From positions 3,534,001-3,598,000 of the forward strand of contig JAEILZ010000004.1 of NCBI GenBank assembly GCA_018873225.1: DNA of 64,000 bases, given 5' to 3'. Position numbers and translations under genes: made by a program. Positions within the stretch are counted from its first letter, which is position 1, and each line of letters begins with the position of its first letter. The notes below the pieces were generated by a model. It saw only the letters and a list, made by a program, of their open reading frames with translations. It was not told the origin of the DNA and ran no database searches. The DNA comes from [Phialemoniopsis] sp. UDSM-2020 (lineage: Eukaryota > Ascomycota > Sordariomycetes > Thyridiales > Thyridiaceae). Of this stretch, positions 1 to 11,248 are shown in pieces.

Positions 1-699
1 TCGCGCGGCCTACCCCTCACTTCGGTCTCCGTGTTATCGACAACGATGGTATATGAAGTGCTGAGAAGGCAACCGGCCGGAGAATTCAAAATAGCAGGAG
101 CTTGGCTTGTCAAGTCACCCAATACTTTTGTGATCTGAAACAATGTTGTGTCGACTCAGTGACATATATGCCCGGGAAATTACCCTCAACTGAGGAACGG
201 GGACCCTGTTGTAAACGTCTGCAGCTACAGCCTGAGCTTCTTGGACTCACATCAAAGTAAAGACTTCGATTTTCAACCAGACCCTGTGAAATGAGTGCAT
301 GCATCATGTGTCACAAGGATCGTGGGGACAGTGTTCCAGCACTTTCTCACCCTAGGAAGATATCTCAGCCTGACATTGTACCATTGAGATTGCCTGGTGG
401 TATCCCATCTTGCAAGGTGTAATCTGGTTGGAAAGACGAAATCCACTAGCCATGTACGCAAGTCGTGGCCGGGCATGCCGACCAATCCCTTGCAAACTCG
501 TGAGCATACCTCATGATCGGGGTGTTCTGGCAACAAGCAATTAATACACACGTGTATAGCGTGGCTTATCATTCTTATCGTCTTGAACATCGCCCATATA
601 AGCATCCTTTTCAACTTCCATTTTGCAAAAGCAACCATCCGGTGGCAGTTGCTCGTGCTTACCAGTCTGCCAATACTTGCACATACTCACAGTTTGAAC
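1..699. other. Gene-poor left edge, upstream of first family copy
   Basis: I see no convincing gene here. The right part is the promoter of the microprotein copy at 700, with a TATA-like element at 595-602 about 100 bp upstream of the ATG. The left part has only short unconvincing open frames. Confidence 0.5.
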
Positions 700-1088
700 A
701 TGCCTCTATCCACCGAAGCCGTCATCGGTCTTGTAGCATTGATTTTAATGTGTATATCAGTTGTTAGAATCGTTTATCGGAAGGTATACCTCCGCCTACC
801 TTTCTCGCTAACCATCGGCACCCATAGCCGCCATCATGCGTCTGATCAAACTTTACAAATTGATTCTCGCTCTGATTCCATTCCTATAACTTCTCATGAA
901 GTTTATCTGTCCTCACGATAGGGGAATCTGGAAATGAGACTTTTGGAAGAAGGAGATTGTGAACATTTTAGTGCCAGAATATCTGGATCTGGCTAAGCCA
1001 ACATACTGAAAACTTGGTATACTGCCAGTAGCACATTCGGAATCTAGCCTTAATTCGAATTTGCGAGCCTTGGGCAGTCCTACGTTAG
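700..1088 (+). pseudogene. Membrane-microprotein family copy 1, interrupted
   Basis: This is a member of the two-exon small membrane-protein family of this window. It starts MPLSTEAVIGLVALILMC, a single hydrophobic span followed by basic residues. In the same frame a TAG at 919-921 interrupts exon 1. The frame then continues into the conserved MRLLEEGDCEH motif, ending at 966. The expected GT donor at 967 reads TTTAGT. A homologous exon 2 is still present at 1032-1088 (HIRNLALIRICE..., stop TAG), after a GTAG acceptor. The stop codon and lost donor make it a probable pseudogene. A C-to-T change (CAG to TAG) would fit repeat-induced point mutation, but that is inference. An upstream alternative donor could rescue a shorter product. 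Confidence 0.65.
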
Positions 1089-2163
1089 GGTCGCGTAATA
1101 TTTCGAAGGCATGTAGGAGGAAACTGGACTTTCTTGAGCGTCGCTGCCCAGACTGGAACATGGTGTTCTCGTTGTTTAGAGTGTTACCATGGCAGATTGT
1201 TCTTGGTTGTGTGTTAGCCTAGGTTTGCAGATCTTTGATCTAAAGCCGTCTTCAATCAGTTACCGTAAAAAGAAATGCAAGAAGCATTGCTGTGATCCTT
1301 CCGGATTGAAGTGACGATGATTTGACTGGGCACGCTATGCGATAAACACAAGTTGAGTATTTAAAAGTACCCGCTCTCGCGTCTCAAACCTATTCTAATT
1401 TGTGTCCAGGACTTTCTCCGTTGTGTCTACAATGTAATCACTGCATTGAATAGCAGTGACGGACAGATTGAGACAAAATTCCGGAGTCTAGCAGGGTAAG
1501 TCCCCAAACTAAGCCCACTGGTCAGTGTCAAAACTGGCTCAATTCTAACACTGGCCCAATTCTAACACTGGATCAAATGCAACACTGGTCAAACCCTCGC
1601 ATCGAAGTGGCCAATCCCACCCTGGGCCTGAACCCTTGCTAATGCTAGTGGCGCCGTGGCTTGTAAGCAGACCGGCTTGACTGGATGGTCAGCGCTAGCA
1701 TGGACGTTGGTGAGTGGGGTATTGATGTATCATCTGGTGTTTGGCAAGACCAGGATTGAGTCCGGACCCTGCCAATCAGTGATAGGTCATTTTCAGCCGG
1801 CCTACATGCACCTGCAGGTAGTTTGGAGCTCTTGGGTTGCTTCACTCGGGTACTACGTCGAGCAGGGGTCAATGCAATTGGGCCGCTGGCTGGTCACTGA
1901 TCATAGGTGTCTTGACGGACACTGCTAGGACAACACTCGGGCTGTGTGCCTGGTGCTGGAACTGCAGGTCGGTTGATGGGTGATCCAAGGGCCGCAGACC
2001 ACCTGCAGGTGCATGCAGGTTGGCTGGCACATGGGAGGATCCAGGGGCCAAGCATTGCAAAGTCTCCGCGCAATGCATATATAAGTCTCCAAGCCGATCT
2101 TCTAAGAGCTGCGTGTCAATGTGGACTCTGAGAAATACTCGCCGCATTCATATCCGCGTCTCA
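1089..2163. other. Intergenic repeat-rich stretch
   Basis: No gene is seen. Bases about 1515-1600 contain four imperfect tandem units built on AATTCTAACACTGG. Bases about 1950-2040 have repeated CTGCAGGT words. A TATA element for the next copy lies at 2076-2085. Confidence 0.5.
2076..2085 (+). promoter_or_regulatory. TATA box of copy 2
   Basis: CATATATAAG lies about 80 bp before the ATG at 2164. Similar elements precede most family copies at 65 to 170 bp, so each copy appears to carry its own core promoter. Confidence 0.5.
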
Positions 2164-2533
2164 ATGTCTCTCTCGGCAGAAGCCATTATTGCCCTGGTGG
2201 CTTTATTCGCCACATGTGTGCCCGCCGTGGCATTCTTCGCCAAGAGCCATCTTCAGTGTCTTGGAAGTCTCCCATTCACATTGGGAAGTAATCATTCGCC
2301 GCAACAATTCTCGTTGGCGTCCCGTAGACATGGAACGAGTAGCATGGATTCCATCCCCCCAACCGAGAATCAAAAGATCAACCCCCGACATCTTGAGGCT
2401 GGGCATGTGCAATATGTCAGTATTCCCATAGGCTCTTGTTGAGTCCAGAGAGTCTCCCACTAAACCAAGGTAGTGCATTCGAGAGATAGAAGTCACCCGA
2501 ATACGGGAGCAGAGTTGGTTCGTGGAGCACTGA
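2164..2533 (+). CDS. Single-span membrane microprotein, family copy 2
   Basis: Two exons, 2164-2415 and 2474-2533, join in phase 0 to give 103 residues. Residues 1-26 begin MSLSAEAIIALVALFATC, one hydrophobic span ending at a basic AKSH. The exon 1 C-terminus is RHLEAGHVQY, just before a GTCAGT donor. The 58-bp intron ends CCAAGGTAG and has a CTAAAC branch-like site. Exon 2 encodes CIREIEVTRIREQSWFVEH then TGA and aligns with exon 2 of the copies at 3497, 8196 and 30758. By the positive-inside rule the C-terminus would be cytosolic (inference). No known domain is recognised and the function is unknown. Confidence 0.75.
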
Positions 2534-3496
2534 CTATGGGCATGAACAAATGCCATACTTGTCTCGGCATCAATTATCCAAAATTGGTCAGCGTTTGGAG
2601 ATATAGGGTTCAGGTTAGGAGGCTTTGGAGTCAACGTCCTAGATGATCAAAAGCATACACGGGCCCCGAGAAAAAGCTCTCGAACAGGCTGGAACTTGGA
2701 TCGTGAATCATGGGGGCCCGAGCATCAATGCATCATTGATTCAAGTCTGCTTTTATTTCGGCTCATAGGCAACACTTGCCCGATTCAGGCATGCGGTAGA
2801 TATAAGGTTTTAGCGTCCATTCTGGTGTGTTTCAGCATGTTCAGTCTCGTGAGGAGTACGGTGCGAAGTATTCAATAAGAGGTTATAGGTCGCAGCCAGA
2901 ATTTGGACGCAAGTGAACACAGTCTGATGTTCTGTGAAACGTGGTTGAGCATTCAATCGCCAGGGTGCATGAGCCTGCTCACCAAAGACGGCGAGCCTGA
3001 GGGTTCACGCAATTCAGCTTCTGGGTGGGACCACATACGCCGCTAGACCTTATTCGTAGCGAGGAATCCTCGCCGCAAATTGGTACTAGCGTGGCCAGGA
3101 AGTAGGTACGAAGTCAATGACGAGACCCTTGGGCATATTCCAATCGCAGCCCCTCAGTGTATCCCTAACGTCAGCCAAACTCGGGATTGCTAGCATTTGA
3201 TGAATAAGTCTCTTAATCTCCGTATGGGTCAGTTTATGTGGCCTAGTTTTCAACCGCAAATTTCAGGCTCACAAAACGAACCTACTGCTATCTCCGAGCT
3301 CCCAGCATTTCCTTTTCTCCAGTGAAGATTATCTCGAGGAATTGTTCATTTGGATATTGTTCTCCCACTACGTGTCAGTGCCAACATATGTCTCGAGCAA
3401 ACTTCCGATATCAGCCTTCTATCTGTTCTGAACAGGCTACGCACTGCACTTGAATTGTTCGGTACTCAATCTCTTTGGGGCCTACCTTACTCCTTC
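2534..3496. other. Intergenic, carries one 25-bp dispersed motif
   Basis: No gene is seen. It contains the dispersed motif at 2793-2817, annotated separately, and otherwise featureless sequence up to copy 3. Confidence 0.5.
2793..2817 (+). repeat. 25-bp dispersed motif, instance 1
   Basis: The core is GTAGATATAAGGTTTTAGCG. It is near-identical to sites at 4035, 8966 and 22007, all on the + strand. This one lies about 260 bp after the stop of copy 2. Its role is unknown. Confidence 0.6.
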
Positions 3497-3866
3497 ATGT
3501 CCCTCACTGCGGAAGCTATCATTGGCCTTACGGCATTGCTCATCACATGCATCCCTATCGTCGGCTTTCTTTTCAAGAAGAGACACCTTCATTTTCCTAA
3601 TCTTCTACCATCAGGATTTAGACGTAACTCCTCCGCGCGGATGCTGCCTTTACCTTTCTCTGGAAATGGCAACATGTCTCCAGGTGTAAGACGCCAACTT
3701 CTGAGTCCTCGGTGTCTGGAAGAGGGATATATAGAAATTGTAGGTACCCGACGAGCTCTGTTTTCCTTTTGAGTAATCAAGATCGTCTCGGGCTAAGTAA
3801 AAGTAGCAGATACTGGAGACAGAGATAACTCGAGTACGGGAGCAAATGTTGACAGTGCGCCGTTAA
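3497..3866 (+). CDS. Single-span membrane microprotein, family copy 3
   Basis: Exons 3497-3739 and 3807-3866 give 100 residues in phase 0. The N-terminus MSLTAEAIIGLTALLITC forms one hydrophobic span followed by KKRH. The linker is serine and proline rich. RCLEEGYIEI directly precedes the GTAGGT donor. The 67-bp intron has GGCTAAGT as branch candidate and ends AAGTAG. Exon 2 reads QILETEITRVREQMLTVRR then TAA, matching copy 2 at I-x-E-x-E-x-T-R-[IV]-R-E-Q. This pairing of conserved exon ends across copies is the main evidence that the gene is real and spliced. Function is unknown. Confidence 0.75.
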
Positions 3867-3897
3867 ATGTGTATCAGGTGCGGATCAGACGCACCAA

Positions 3898-3918
3898 GGG
3901 GGGGGGGGGGGGGGGGGG
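3898..3918 (+). repeat. Homopolymer G21 tract
   Basis: A run of about 21 guanines lies 32 bp after the stop of copy 3. Its true length may be uncertain because such runs are prone to sequencing error. Confidence 0.8.
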
Positions 3919-4034
3919 CCAGATATTCTCAATGTAAGCCGTGGACAGGCCTATTCAGGTAGAAGCACCACCTGGGCAGGAAGCACAGGCAACCCTACAG
4001 GTGTTCAAGCCAGGGGCTTGCCTTCGGGGGGAAA

Positions 4035-4059
4035 GTTGTAGACATAAAGTTTTAGCGTC
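4035..4059 (+). repeat. 25-bp dispersed motif, instance 2
   Basis: The core is GTAGACATAAAGTTTTAGCG, matching the sites at 2793, 8966 and 22007. It lies about 170 bp after the stop of copy 3. Confidence 0.6.
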
Positions 4060-4229
4060 TTGCGAAGGTAATTGAGCTCGTTGACCGTCGACTTTTGATG
4101 TCCCAAAAAAGAACAAGGGCAACGGGATTATCACACGTGAGGAACCACTTCTCGTAAAGCGTGGGGTAATGCATAGTGAGTGCTCGTCGCACTTGAGAGT
4201 CGGGTGTTATTATGCATGTGCGGAGAATC

Positions 4230-4870
4230 CTGAGCAATTTGGTGCCGTTGGTGCGATTGGATTAGACTGGTTCTAATTGGTGACCGTGAATAAGACGATG
4301 TCTAGCGCCGCTAGATGGATTGAGAAAGTGAAGTACGGATATGTGCTTCGTGAAACCATTGGCAAGGGTCCCATGTCTGGTCATTGAAATTAGTAGAACG
4401 CCTAAAACAGCTTCCTTCACCCTGACCTTCTCCATACCCTTGTTTAGGGACTCCGTAGAGAAATTGTGATGTTGTGCTTTGAACGAAGAGCCCGTCACAC
4501 GGGCTGGTGTAGCGCAGGCAGTGTGGAGGTACCTCGTGGGGCGGCTCGATCGGGTGAGACCCTAGCGCCTATTAGATCTAGACCTCCACGGTCAGATCAA
4601 TTACTCTGTCTGGCATATCGGCAACAAAAAGATCTTAAAAAAAATGTTACCGCGACGACACGATGTTCTCGGTGCTCAATCGCACTTGTATCATGGCCAG
4701 GGACAATGCAACACTCACATTGGTGCAGACACGAGTAGGTCACCAGGTCGGCCGACCGGCGAAATGGGAAGCATGCAAGGAAGTGAAAGATGATCACAAA
4801 AGATCGACTGGCACCCAGGTCGCCCACACATTGGATCACATCAAATTTATCGCAAACGGTCGCCAGCGCA
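4230..4870 (+). repeat. Dispersed repeat R1, copy A
   Basis: By eye this stretch aligns over about 640 bp with 18980-19650. Shared blocks include GGGTGAGACCCTAGCGCC, TGGCATATCG and CACCCAGGTCGCCCACACAT. A partial third copy lies near 22755-22930. No open frame is conserved between copies and no terminal inverted repeat was recognised. It may be a decayed non-autonomous transposon. Confidence 0.6.
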
Positions 4871-5993
4871 GAGGTGTGTCGTGATGCGAGTAACTTATTC
4901 CATGTGCTCGGGACGAGGCAAGACGCCGAAACCTTTCCAATGTTCTACCGCCGCACCCTTCAATATGCGCAGAATGGTGGGACGTCAAGCGAGAAAAAGG
5001 AACGGAAAAGCTACCGGTCTCTGAATCTTTGAGTAGATCGCTGCCGAAAAGAAAGCTTAAAGTGTAGCATTACGGGAAATTTTGTGCAATCCTCCCAGTA
5101 GGCTGGAGACGCGATGGGCAAGTGCAGTGCCTGTTTCCGTAGGGCATGGGAATAGGGATACACAGCCTCAGGTGTCGTCTGGCGTTAAGCACAGCGCCAC
5201 ACAGGCGACTCACTGATCCACATCCCTCGAGGTAATGATGTCAATCGGAGCAAGCCGTTGACACGAGGGGTGCAGCCAGATTACACCCGACGGGATGGAG
5301 CCGCGCCTTTCGCCGGGAGTTGGGTTAGGTTATTGCAAGGAGGGGTACATACCGAGTGAAGTACATATGGCAGGGGCCAGGCGTCAAGGCAGGGCAAGAT
5401 GGGACAAAATAGTGGAGAAGAGAGCTTAACAAAGGGGGTGTTGAGCGCCATCGTCCTAGCGTTGCCGGCAGCCTCACTTTTCAAGCAGCATGGCACAGAA
5501 GGTGTGGTCCACCGGGCAGGTCGTGCAGGGGGTCGGTCAGATTGGCAGAACGCACGCACCAGGTCGGCCAGTTGAGTGGTTCAGAGGCGTTACGCAGAGA
5601 GTACGTAGTGAGTGGTCATCCAAATGAGTGGTACAGAGATTGTATGCAGAGGATCCATTCATGAGGGGGAGTGGGTAGTCGAGAGTGTGTCTGCAGACGA
5701 CCTATCCGTCAACACTCGAGTGCTGCCAGAGATCATGGATGGCCAGCCCAACGCTGTCGTCAGAGGTCATGGTTGGTCTACCATTCACGCCATCGGCGAG
5801 GGTCATGGATGGCAGTCAGCGCTCGTCGCCAGGAGCCGTGCAAGAGTAGGTCCAGGGTGCGGGGCATATTCGGTAGATGCTCCGAAGTTGTCGCTCTACC
5901 AGAATTGCAGTCAGCAGGCTACGGCGATCAAGAACGACATCCAGCTGCGTCTGCAGAGCTCCCACTACTAAAACGACATCTCACATGTTCCAG

Positions 5994-6001
5994 TATTTAA
6001 A
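5994..6001 (+). promoter_or_regulatory. TATA-like box of copy 4
   Basis: TATTTAAA lies about 125 bp before the ATG at 6126. Confidence 0.4.
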
Positions 6002-6125
6002 CACAGTCCTTAGCCAACTTGTTTGCGACTTTCAAAGCTGTCTACGACTGTAGTATGATTTGCCTATTCTCGACCTCATTGAGTCAAACACTTTATCTAC
6101 GTAGATATCCAAGCTGACCTGCGCC

Positions 6126-6505
6126 ATGTCACTCTCTGCCGAAGCTATCATTGGTCTCGTAGCGTTGCTCATCATGTGTGTTCCTATCACTAGGACTCTC
6201 GTCAAAAAGGGCCATCTTCGCTTCCTCGACTTTCGCACGACCGATGCAGACCAGTGCAATGATCCTGAGGAGAATATCGGTCTACAGACTCCTGTACATG
6301 GTCCAATTTCTCCAGGTTCAATGACTCCTGATGGCCTTGTGCCATTTTCGAGACAGGCAGAGTTTGATATGCGGCAACTCGAAGAGGGGCGATTGGAGCA
6401 TGTAAGTAGCCCTCCATGTCGGGAAATTTGACCTAGTGCTAATGCAAGTAGTGTGTTTGGGAGGCGGAGCAATCTCGACTCGTTTGGACTCGCGTGCGGG
6501 GATAA
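6126..6505 (+). CDS. Single-span membrane microprotein, family copy 4
   Basis: Exons 6126-6401 and 6452-6505 give 109 residues. It starts MSLSAEAIIGLVALLIMC, with a span to about residue 26 and then KKGHLRF. RQLEEGRLEH ends exon 1 at a consensus GTAAGT donor. The 50-bp intron has GTGCTAATG as branch site and ends AAGTAG. Exon 2 reads CVWEAEQSRLVWTRVRG then TAA. This is the cleanest intron of the class with I-I-G-L-V-A-L starts. The linker is rich in D, P and S and is not conserved with neighbours. Function is unknown. Confidence 0.8.
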
Positions 6506-7194
6506 GCTGGTCTGCGCAGAGATGGTACAGCACTGCGACGTACTGTCGGGTTCGCACTGGGGGCGGTAATGACGTGCAACAAAGCAGAAGGGTAAGTTAA
6601 ATGTTGGGCATAAGCGACGAGGTACAATCTCAGTGGAGCACGAGGTCTGGAGGGACAGTATCGATCGGAGACATTCCCACAGGCCGAGAAAACTCAGGAA
6701 GGGGTGTTGTTGTACCTACCTACGTGATAGGCGAAGCGATGGCCAGCCAGATTCAGCACTCGACGGCTGTTCCGGCAGCTTATTCATCTATCCTACTAGC
6801 GCAAAGAACCCAAGGCACTGGCAGCCTCTGGATACCCACAAGACACTCGCGTTCCTGGTGCTGGTGGGGTTAGTTAGGCGGTTTCAGATATCATCAACAG
6901 AAGCTTTTACTTCAGTAAAGAACTCTTGCGTTAGTAAACATTTCATCTCACTTGTAAACGATTCTTAGGCTACCGAATAAAGCAGTCAAAAGCAGAAGGA
7001 GCTCAGCCCAAGAACATCGATGAAGGCAAACTGTTCCGAAGACTTTAATCTTACAGGGAGGATTTGGGTTCCCTAGGGTCAAGGATGGCCACTTGAATCT
7101 GACAGAGAGACGGTCAGAAGAACGAAGTGGACAAGGAAGTGAAAGGACAGGAAACGCCAAAAGTCGTGGGCGAGCCAAGAGTCGTGGGCAGGAC

Positions 7195-7405
7195 AAATGT
7201 CGAGGACGGGGCAGATGGACGGAGCAGATGGCAGGACGGGGCAGATGGCGAGGGCGGGGCAGATGGCGAGGACGGGGCAGATGGACGGAGCAGATGGCAG
7301 GACGGGGCAGATGGCGAGGGCGGGGCAGATGGCGAGGACGGGGCAGATGGCGAGGGGAGGGCAAATGTCGAGGGCAGGACAAATGGCGAGGGGGGGGGCA
7401 AATGT
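7195..7405 (+). repeat. GC-rich minisatellite
   Basis: About a dozen imperfect units of GGGGCAGATGGCGAGGAC type, alternating with a variant GGACGGAGCAGATGGCAG, run in direct tandem. All frames stay open on both strands because of the repeat, so the apparent Gly/Arg- or Pro/Ser-rich proteins are not credible genes. Confidence 0.85.
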
Positions 7406-7454
7406 CGTGGGCAAGCTAATTAGCGTAAGGTGATTGGCTCGTATCAGTCGGATT

Positions 7455-7590
7455 CTTCTGAGTTGCATGGGTCAGTTGGATTCTTCCTGGGTCACTTGGC
7501 TTTTCCCTGGGTCAATTGGCTTTTCCCTGGGTCAGTTGGCTATTTCGTGGGTCAGTTGGATTGGCCTGGCTTGCCTGGGTCACTTGGCCT
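7455..7590 (+). repeat. Tandem repeat of about 21 bp
   Basis: Five to six imperfect units based on CTGGGTCAGTTGGCTTTTCC run directly downstream of the minisatellite. Confidence 0.75.
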
Positions 7591-8094
7591 GAGAGCAAGC
7601 CAGATGGCCTGGAGCTATTTAGAAAGCAGTGGCCATGCAGCCGGGTAAGCAGGCAGGGATTGGCCTGGCACATCCGTCTCACCGCCGTCTCCAGCGAGGC
7701 ACACTAATTTACTTGTGCAGGCAGGAAACCAGATGGTATGGGAGAGATTTGGGGGGAGTGGGTATCAAATTGGTTGATCTCTTGATGGTACCTTTTACCA
7801 AGAAACGTCACCAATTTTGATACCCACTTGGGTGGCATGTCTGTCCCCAATCCCGGGTGTCGACCCCTGACCTCCCCGTCCTATCAAGACTCTCACCGCT
7901 GATCGCGAGATCTGAACTCCAAGTTCTACGGAGTATGTTCGATAGGTTTTCTATCCTTTCCCTTTTTGGCGGGCTTTTCAAGACCCACTTGACTCGCGCC
8001 AAATCGGGACAAGCTGTGTTGCACCAGGGCATTGTCCACTTCAGCCAATCCCTGGAGCGTCAGATTTACCTGAAGCTCATGAGCAACTCCTATC

Positions 8095-8101
8095 TATATA
8101 A
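8095..8101 (+). promoter_or_regulatory. TATA box of copy 5
   Basis: TATATAA lies about 95 bp before the ATG at 8196. Confidence 0.5.
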
Positions 8102-8195
8102 TGGGGGTGACTGTTCATCGTTTTCTTCCTTGAGAAGAACCAATGCTTGGCTCCAGTCTCACCATCTCTTAAGTCTTTGTTCAAATAGGGGGGCA

Positions 8196-8581
8196 ATGTT
8201 ACTCTCCGCTGAAGCCGTCATTGGCCTCGTAGCACTTCTCGTGATGTGCATGCCAATCATGAAGATCATGGGCAAGAAGACCTATAATCTTCTTGGTGGA
8301 TACCTTGGTAGCACCAGGCAAACCTCAGCTCAACTGCGAGCCTTGATACCTGGGGAGGAGACCATGGCACCCAGGAGACCGGAGCAACAACAACATGCAG
8401 ACTCTTTACCGAAGTACAACGTCTTCGATCCTCGATTGCTGGAAGAGGGACACTGTGACCATGTCGGTATCCCTTCATATGTGTTGTAGTCAACGATGAA
8501 ACCCTAGCTGATTGATAGTAGTACATCCGGGAGATGTCTTCGGTTCGTGTTCAGGAGCAGGCCTGGGTCATTCGACGATAG
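8196..8581 (+). CDS. Single-span membrane microprotein, family copy 5
   Basis: Exons 8196-8462 and 8522-8581 give 108 residues. The start MLLSAEAVIGLVALLVMC is one hydrophobic span followed by GKKTYN. RLLEEGHCDH ends exon 1. The donor is the weaker GTCGGT; it is chosen because the phase-0 junction restores a homologous exon 2. The 59-bp intron ends GATAGTAG. Exon 2 reads YIREMSSVRVQEQAWVIRR then TAG, close to copies 1, 2 and 3. If the weak donor is not used, the frame stops after HVGIPSYVL. Function is unknown. Confidence 0.7.
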
Positions 8582-10022
8582 ATGCTGCGGGCTCGGGTAT
8601 GGTTTGTCGCGTTGGTCAGAAGAACCCCGTTTGTTGGTATGCGGGTTGATCGCTGCAAATCTTTCTCACCTTGTGTCTGAGAAGTCTCTTGGTACAGAAC
8701 ATCGTCCCAGCGAGTTAATTGATAAAATCCTACATGAGCGTCTACACTAGGTTTTCAGGTTGATGGGATCACATAGCATATTACTGAGATTGATTCCGTT
8801 TTGTGTTGTTTATAAAGGATAGGGATGGTGCTACTCAATTTATAAGGATCCATCTTGTAGTTCAGATCAGACAGCTCATAGTCTTGTCATCAAAACGCTG
8901 TGCTTATGCGATACAGAGTGAATCGCCGCCCTTGAGGGCGTCCATGGATCGTTTGATCGGGGCATGCTGTAGACATAAGGTTTTAGCGTCTCGATTGGTC
9001 TGTACCCACATTGCACTAGCTCGCAACGCAAGGCGCGTTTACCTCCGCGAATTGGTCGCATTTCCACCACGAGTGAGCATTAAAGAATCAAGTAATTGTT
9101 GCACTGGTCGTGATCGATACTTGGACGAAGGCGAAAGAGTTTCTAGTTTAAGTTACAAGAGTGTTCGACACAAATGTTCCTGAGCTTTGTGACCGAAAAT
9201 GACGGACCTGGCGGCCCACACATTTCACCTTCTAGTGGAGATGCCCTGTTCCTTGGAGACGGCACAGCTAGTCCCAATTTGTAGCGAAAATTTCTTGGCA
9301 TTAATCGGCGCTGAAAGAAGCCTAGCTCTAATCGCAGGGACGCGAAGGGTCATACAAGCATCAACTTTTACGTGCCGCCTTTGCCAGCCATCGATCTCGG
9401 CAGGACCGGGCGAGTAGGATCTGCAGGCAGAGGAGAAAATAGGTGGATCTCAGCTGCTCTGACAATCTCTCCGTGACTTATGACGTACAGGAAATACCGA
9501 TTGTTTCTGGGCTTCCAAGGTTGCGACGGAGGCGTCCCACTCCAGCGCTGCGTCGCCTATCGACTGTGTAGTAGACAGTCTGGATCCAGCCGAACACGCC
9601 TTTGTACAAGTTCACCATCTTGCATCTTACTTTTCTTTAGCCAGTAAAGATTTTTAATGTCCCAGCTTAGTGCTCTAGGCCTGAGCGTACTGTTGTCGAA
9701 ATGTAGCATCGACACTAAAGATTGTTTAGCGTGCTGCGCAATGGACCCTGCTTTCCAATGCCATACCTGCTGCTTCTGAGCTTGAGGGGCATGGGTGCAA
9801 TTTGACCCCTGTGTGCACAAGCCTTGTACGTATGTACTTGTACATAAGGGTGGGCTTCCCAATAACCCCTGTATGGGAAGGCCTTCACATTCACCCCTGT
9901 ACGGTAGGTGGTTCTGAAGCTTGAAGTCCGATATGAAGTCGGCGCTGCCAGTTCAAACAGATGTAATGGATTTTGGTTTCCAGCTTCACCCAATAAAACA
10001 TAATTGCAGACCTCTTGCTTCC
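8582..10022. other. Intergenic
   Basis: No gene is seen. It holds the 25-bp motif at 8966-8990. At 9800-9905 ACCCCTGTA-like words recur three times shortly before copy 6. Confidence 0.5.
8966..8990 (+). repeat. 25-bp dispersed motif, instance 3
   Basis: The core is GTAGACATAAGGTTTTAGCG. It lies about 385 bp after the stop of copy 5, the same orientation and side as at copies 2 and 3. Confidence 0.6.
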
Positions 10023-10446
10023 ATGGCCTTATCCCCGGAGGCAACGGTGGCTATCGTGGCTTTGCTTGTTGGCTGCATTCCGGGTACTGATGTGCTGCGA
10101 ATGTTGGTTCAGCGGGGCCATTTTAGCTGGCTTCGGTTCTCTTTCCCCAACACCGCCCGCATTACGGATGGTCATGACCGACACAATCAAGCTTGTGATC
10201 ACGCACCTCTCTTCCAAGAATCTGGCTGGCATAACAATCTTCCGGTAATACGAATAGGACTGCCCCTGAGTCCCCGAGCAATCGAAGAAGGTCATTCTTT
10301 CCAGTTGAGTACTAGCCACCACTGTGTAAGCTGTACAGGGTACAGACTGACGTTCATGACATGACTGTCATGTAATACAGAGAATGACGACTAGCGAGCA
10401 TACATGGATGCGGTCTCAATCAATTCAACACGTTGTTCGTGGCTGA
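10023..10446 (+). CDS. Single-span membrane microprotein, family copy 6
   Basis: Exons 10023-10325 and 10381-10446 give 122 residues. MALSPEATVAIVALLVGC opens a span and LRMLVQRGHF follows, the signature of the second class (A-T-V-A-I-V-A-L). The exon 1 end carries RAIEEGHSFQ, then seven more residues to a GTAAGC donor. The 55-bp intron ends TAATACAG. Exon 2 reads RMTTSEHTWMRSQSIQHVVR..., matching the T-T-x-E-H-x-W-x-x-S-Q motif of the copy at 14996. Function is unknown. Confidence 0.72.
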
Positions 10447-11248
10447 TAAGGGTAGAGAATAGGGGAAGAGCGGTCATTGCGGCTGTCTTGATATATTGAG
10501 AAACGGAGAAGGCAAGAAAGGTTGGAGAACATGCTTTGAACACAAGAGATGTAGAGGGTTAACCTGCTTTGTTGCCTCGATGGTGCCGATCAACGGGCGG
10601 GTAGGCTAGCCTCGAAACGTTAAAGCAATGATGACTTCGTGCAGCTGTGTAGCTGAGCCTCAAGGATGTAGATGTCTGAGCCAAACGGACCGAGTGACCT
10701 GTGACAGCCAGTACGACCCGGCACAATCAGAAGACAACCACCACCATCAGCTCCTGCTCAAGAAACAACTGGCTGTGACATGGCTTCACCTGCAGACCGT
10801 TCTACCTTTGGTGACTCCAGTGCAGTCATCACAGCCAGACTACCTGGGTAGTTAGTCCAGACTTGCTAGAGACCAATTAGAATGGAAGCAAAATAGCCCC
10901 AGAGGTTTGTGAAGGCACGAGGTTGTACTGTATATGACACACTACCTGAGGCCAGCATAATCAGTATGTCGAATGTCATTTTTACCCTACCATCGAATGG
11001 TTGATGCCCGTTCCCAGGGTCTGATAACTCCTCCTCCTCCTCCTCTTCCTCCGCACAGATCACATATGCGGCTGCCCAATCAAGAGGAGAAAGCACACCC
11101 CCCTGGTGGGCCTGGCGTGGGTACCTATGTCCATATAACCCAGCGACGCGCTCGTTAGTAGCATGAGCAAAACATTTAGATTTTACTCTTCTGGCATCAT
11201 ACAGCACGTAGCTGACCTTTTGGTCTTTTGCCCGCCAGGTCCGGTGTT
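10447..11248. other. Intergenic
   Basis: No gene is seen. A CTC-rich tract lies at 11028-11052. Confidence 0.5.
11028..11052 (+). repeat. CTC trinucleotide tract
   Basis: An imperfect (CTC)n microsatellite. Confidence 0.7.

Larger units (their letters stand above)
3867..6125. other. Intergenic, with poly-G tract and a dispersed repeat
   Basis: No gene is seen. The stretch contains a G21 tract (3898-3918), a 25-bp motif (4035-4059) and one copy of a roughly 640-bp dispersed repeat (4230-4870). Around 5730-5820 short GGTCATGG words recur. The TATA-like element of the next copy is at 5994-6001. Confidence 0.5.
6506..8195. other. Intergenic, minisatellite-rich
   Basis: No gene is accepted here. 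Long open frames on both strands at 6950-7470 come entirely from the GC-rich minisatellite. A second tandem array lies at 7455-7590. The TATA element of copy 5 is at 8095-8101. Confidence 0.5.

Noticed and set aside
6948..7468. Long Pro/Ser- or Gly/Arg-rich open frames on both strands
   Set aside because: They lie on the GC-rich minisatellite, whose repeat keeps many frames open at once. No start context, intron or domain supports a gene.
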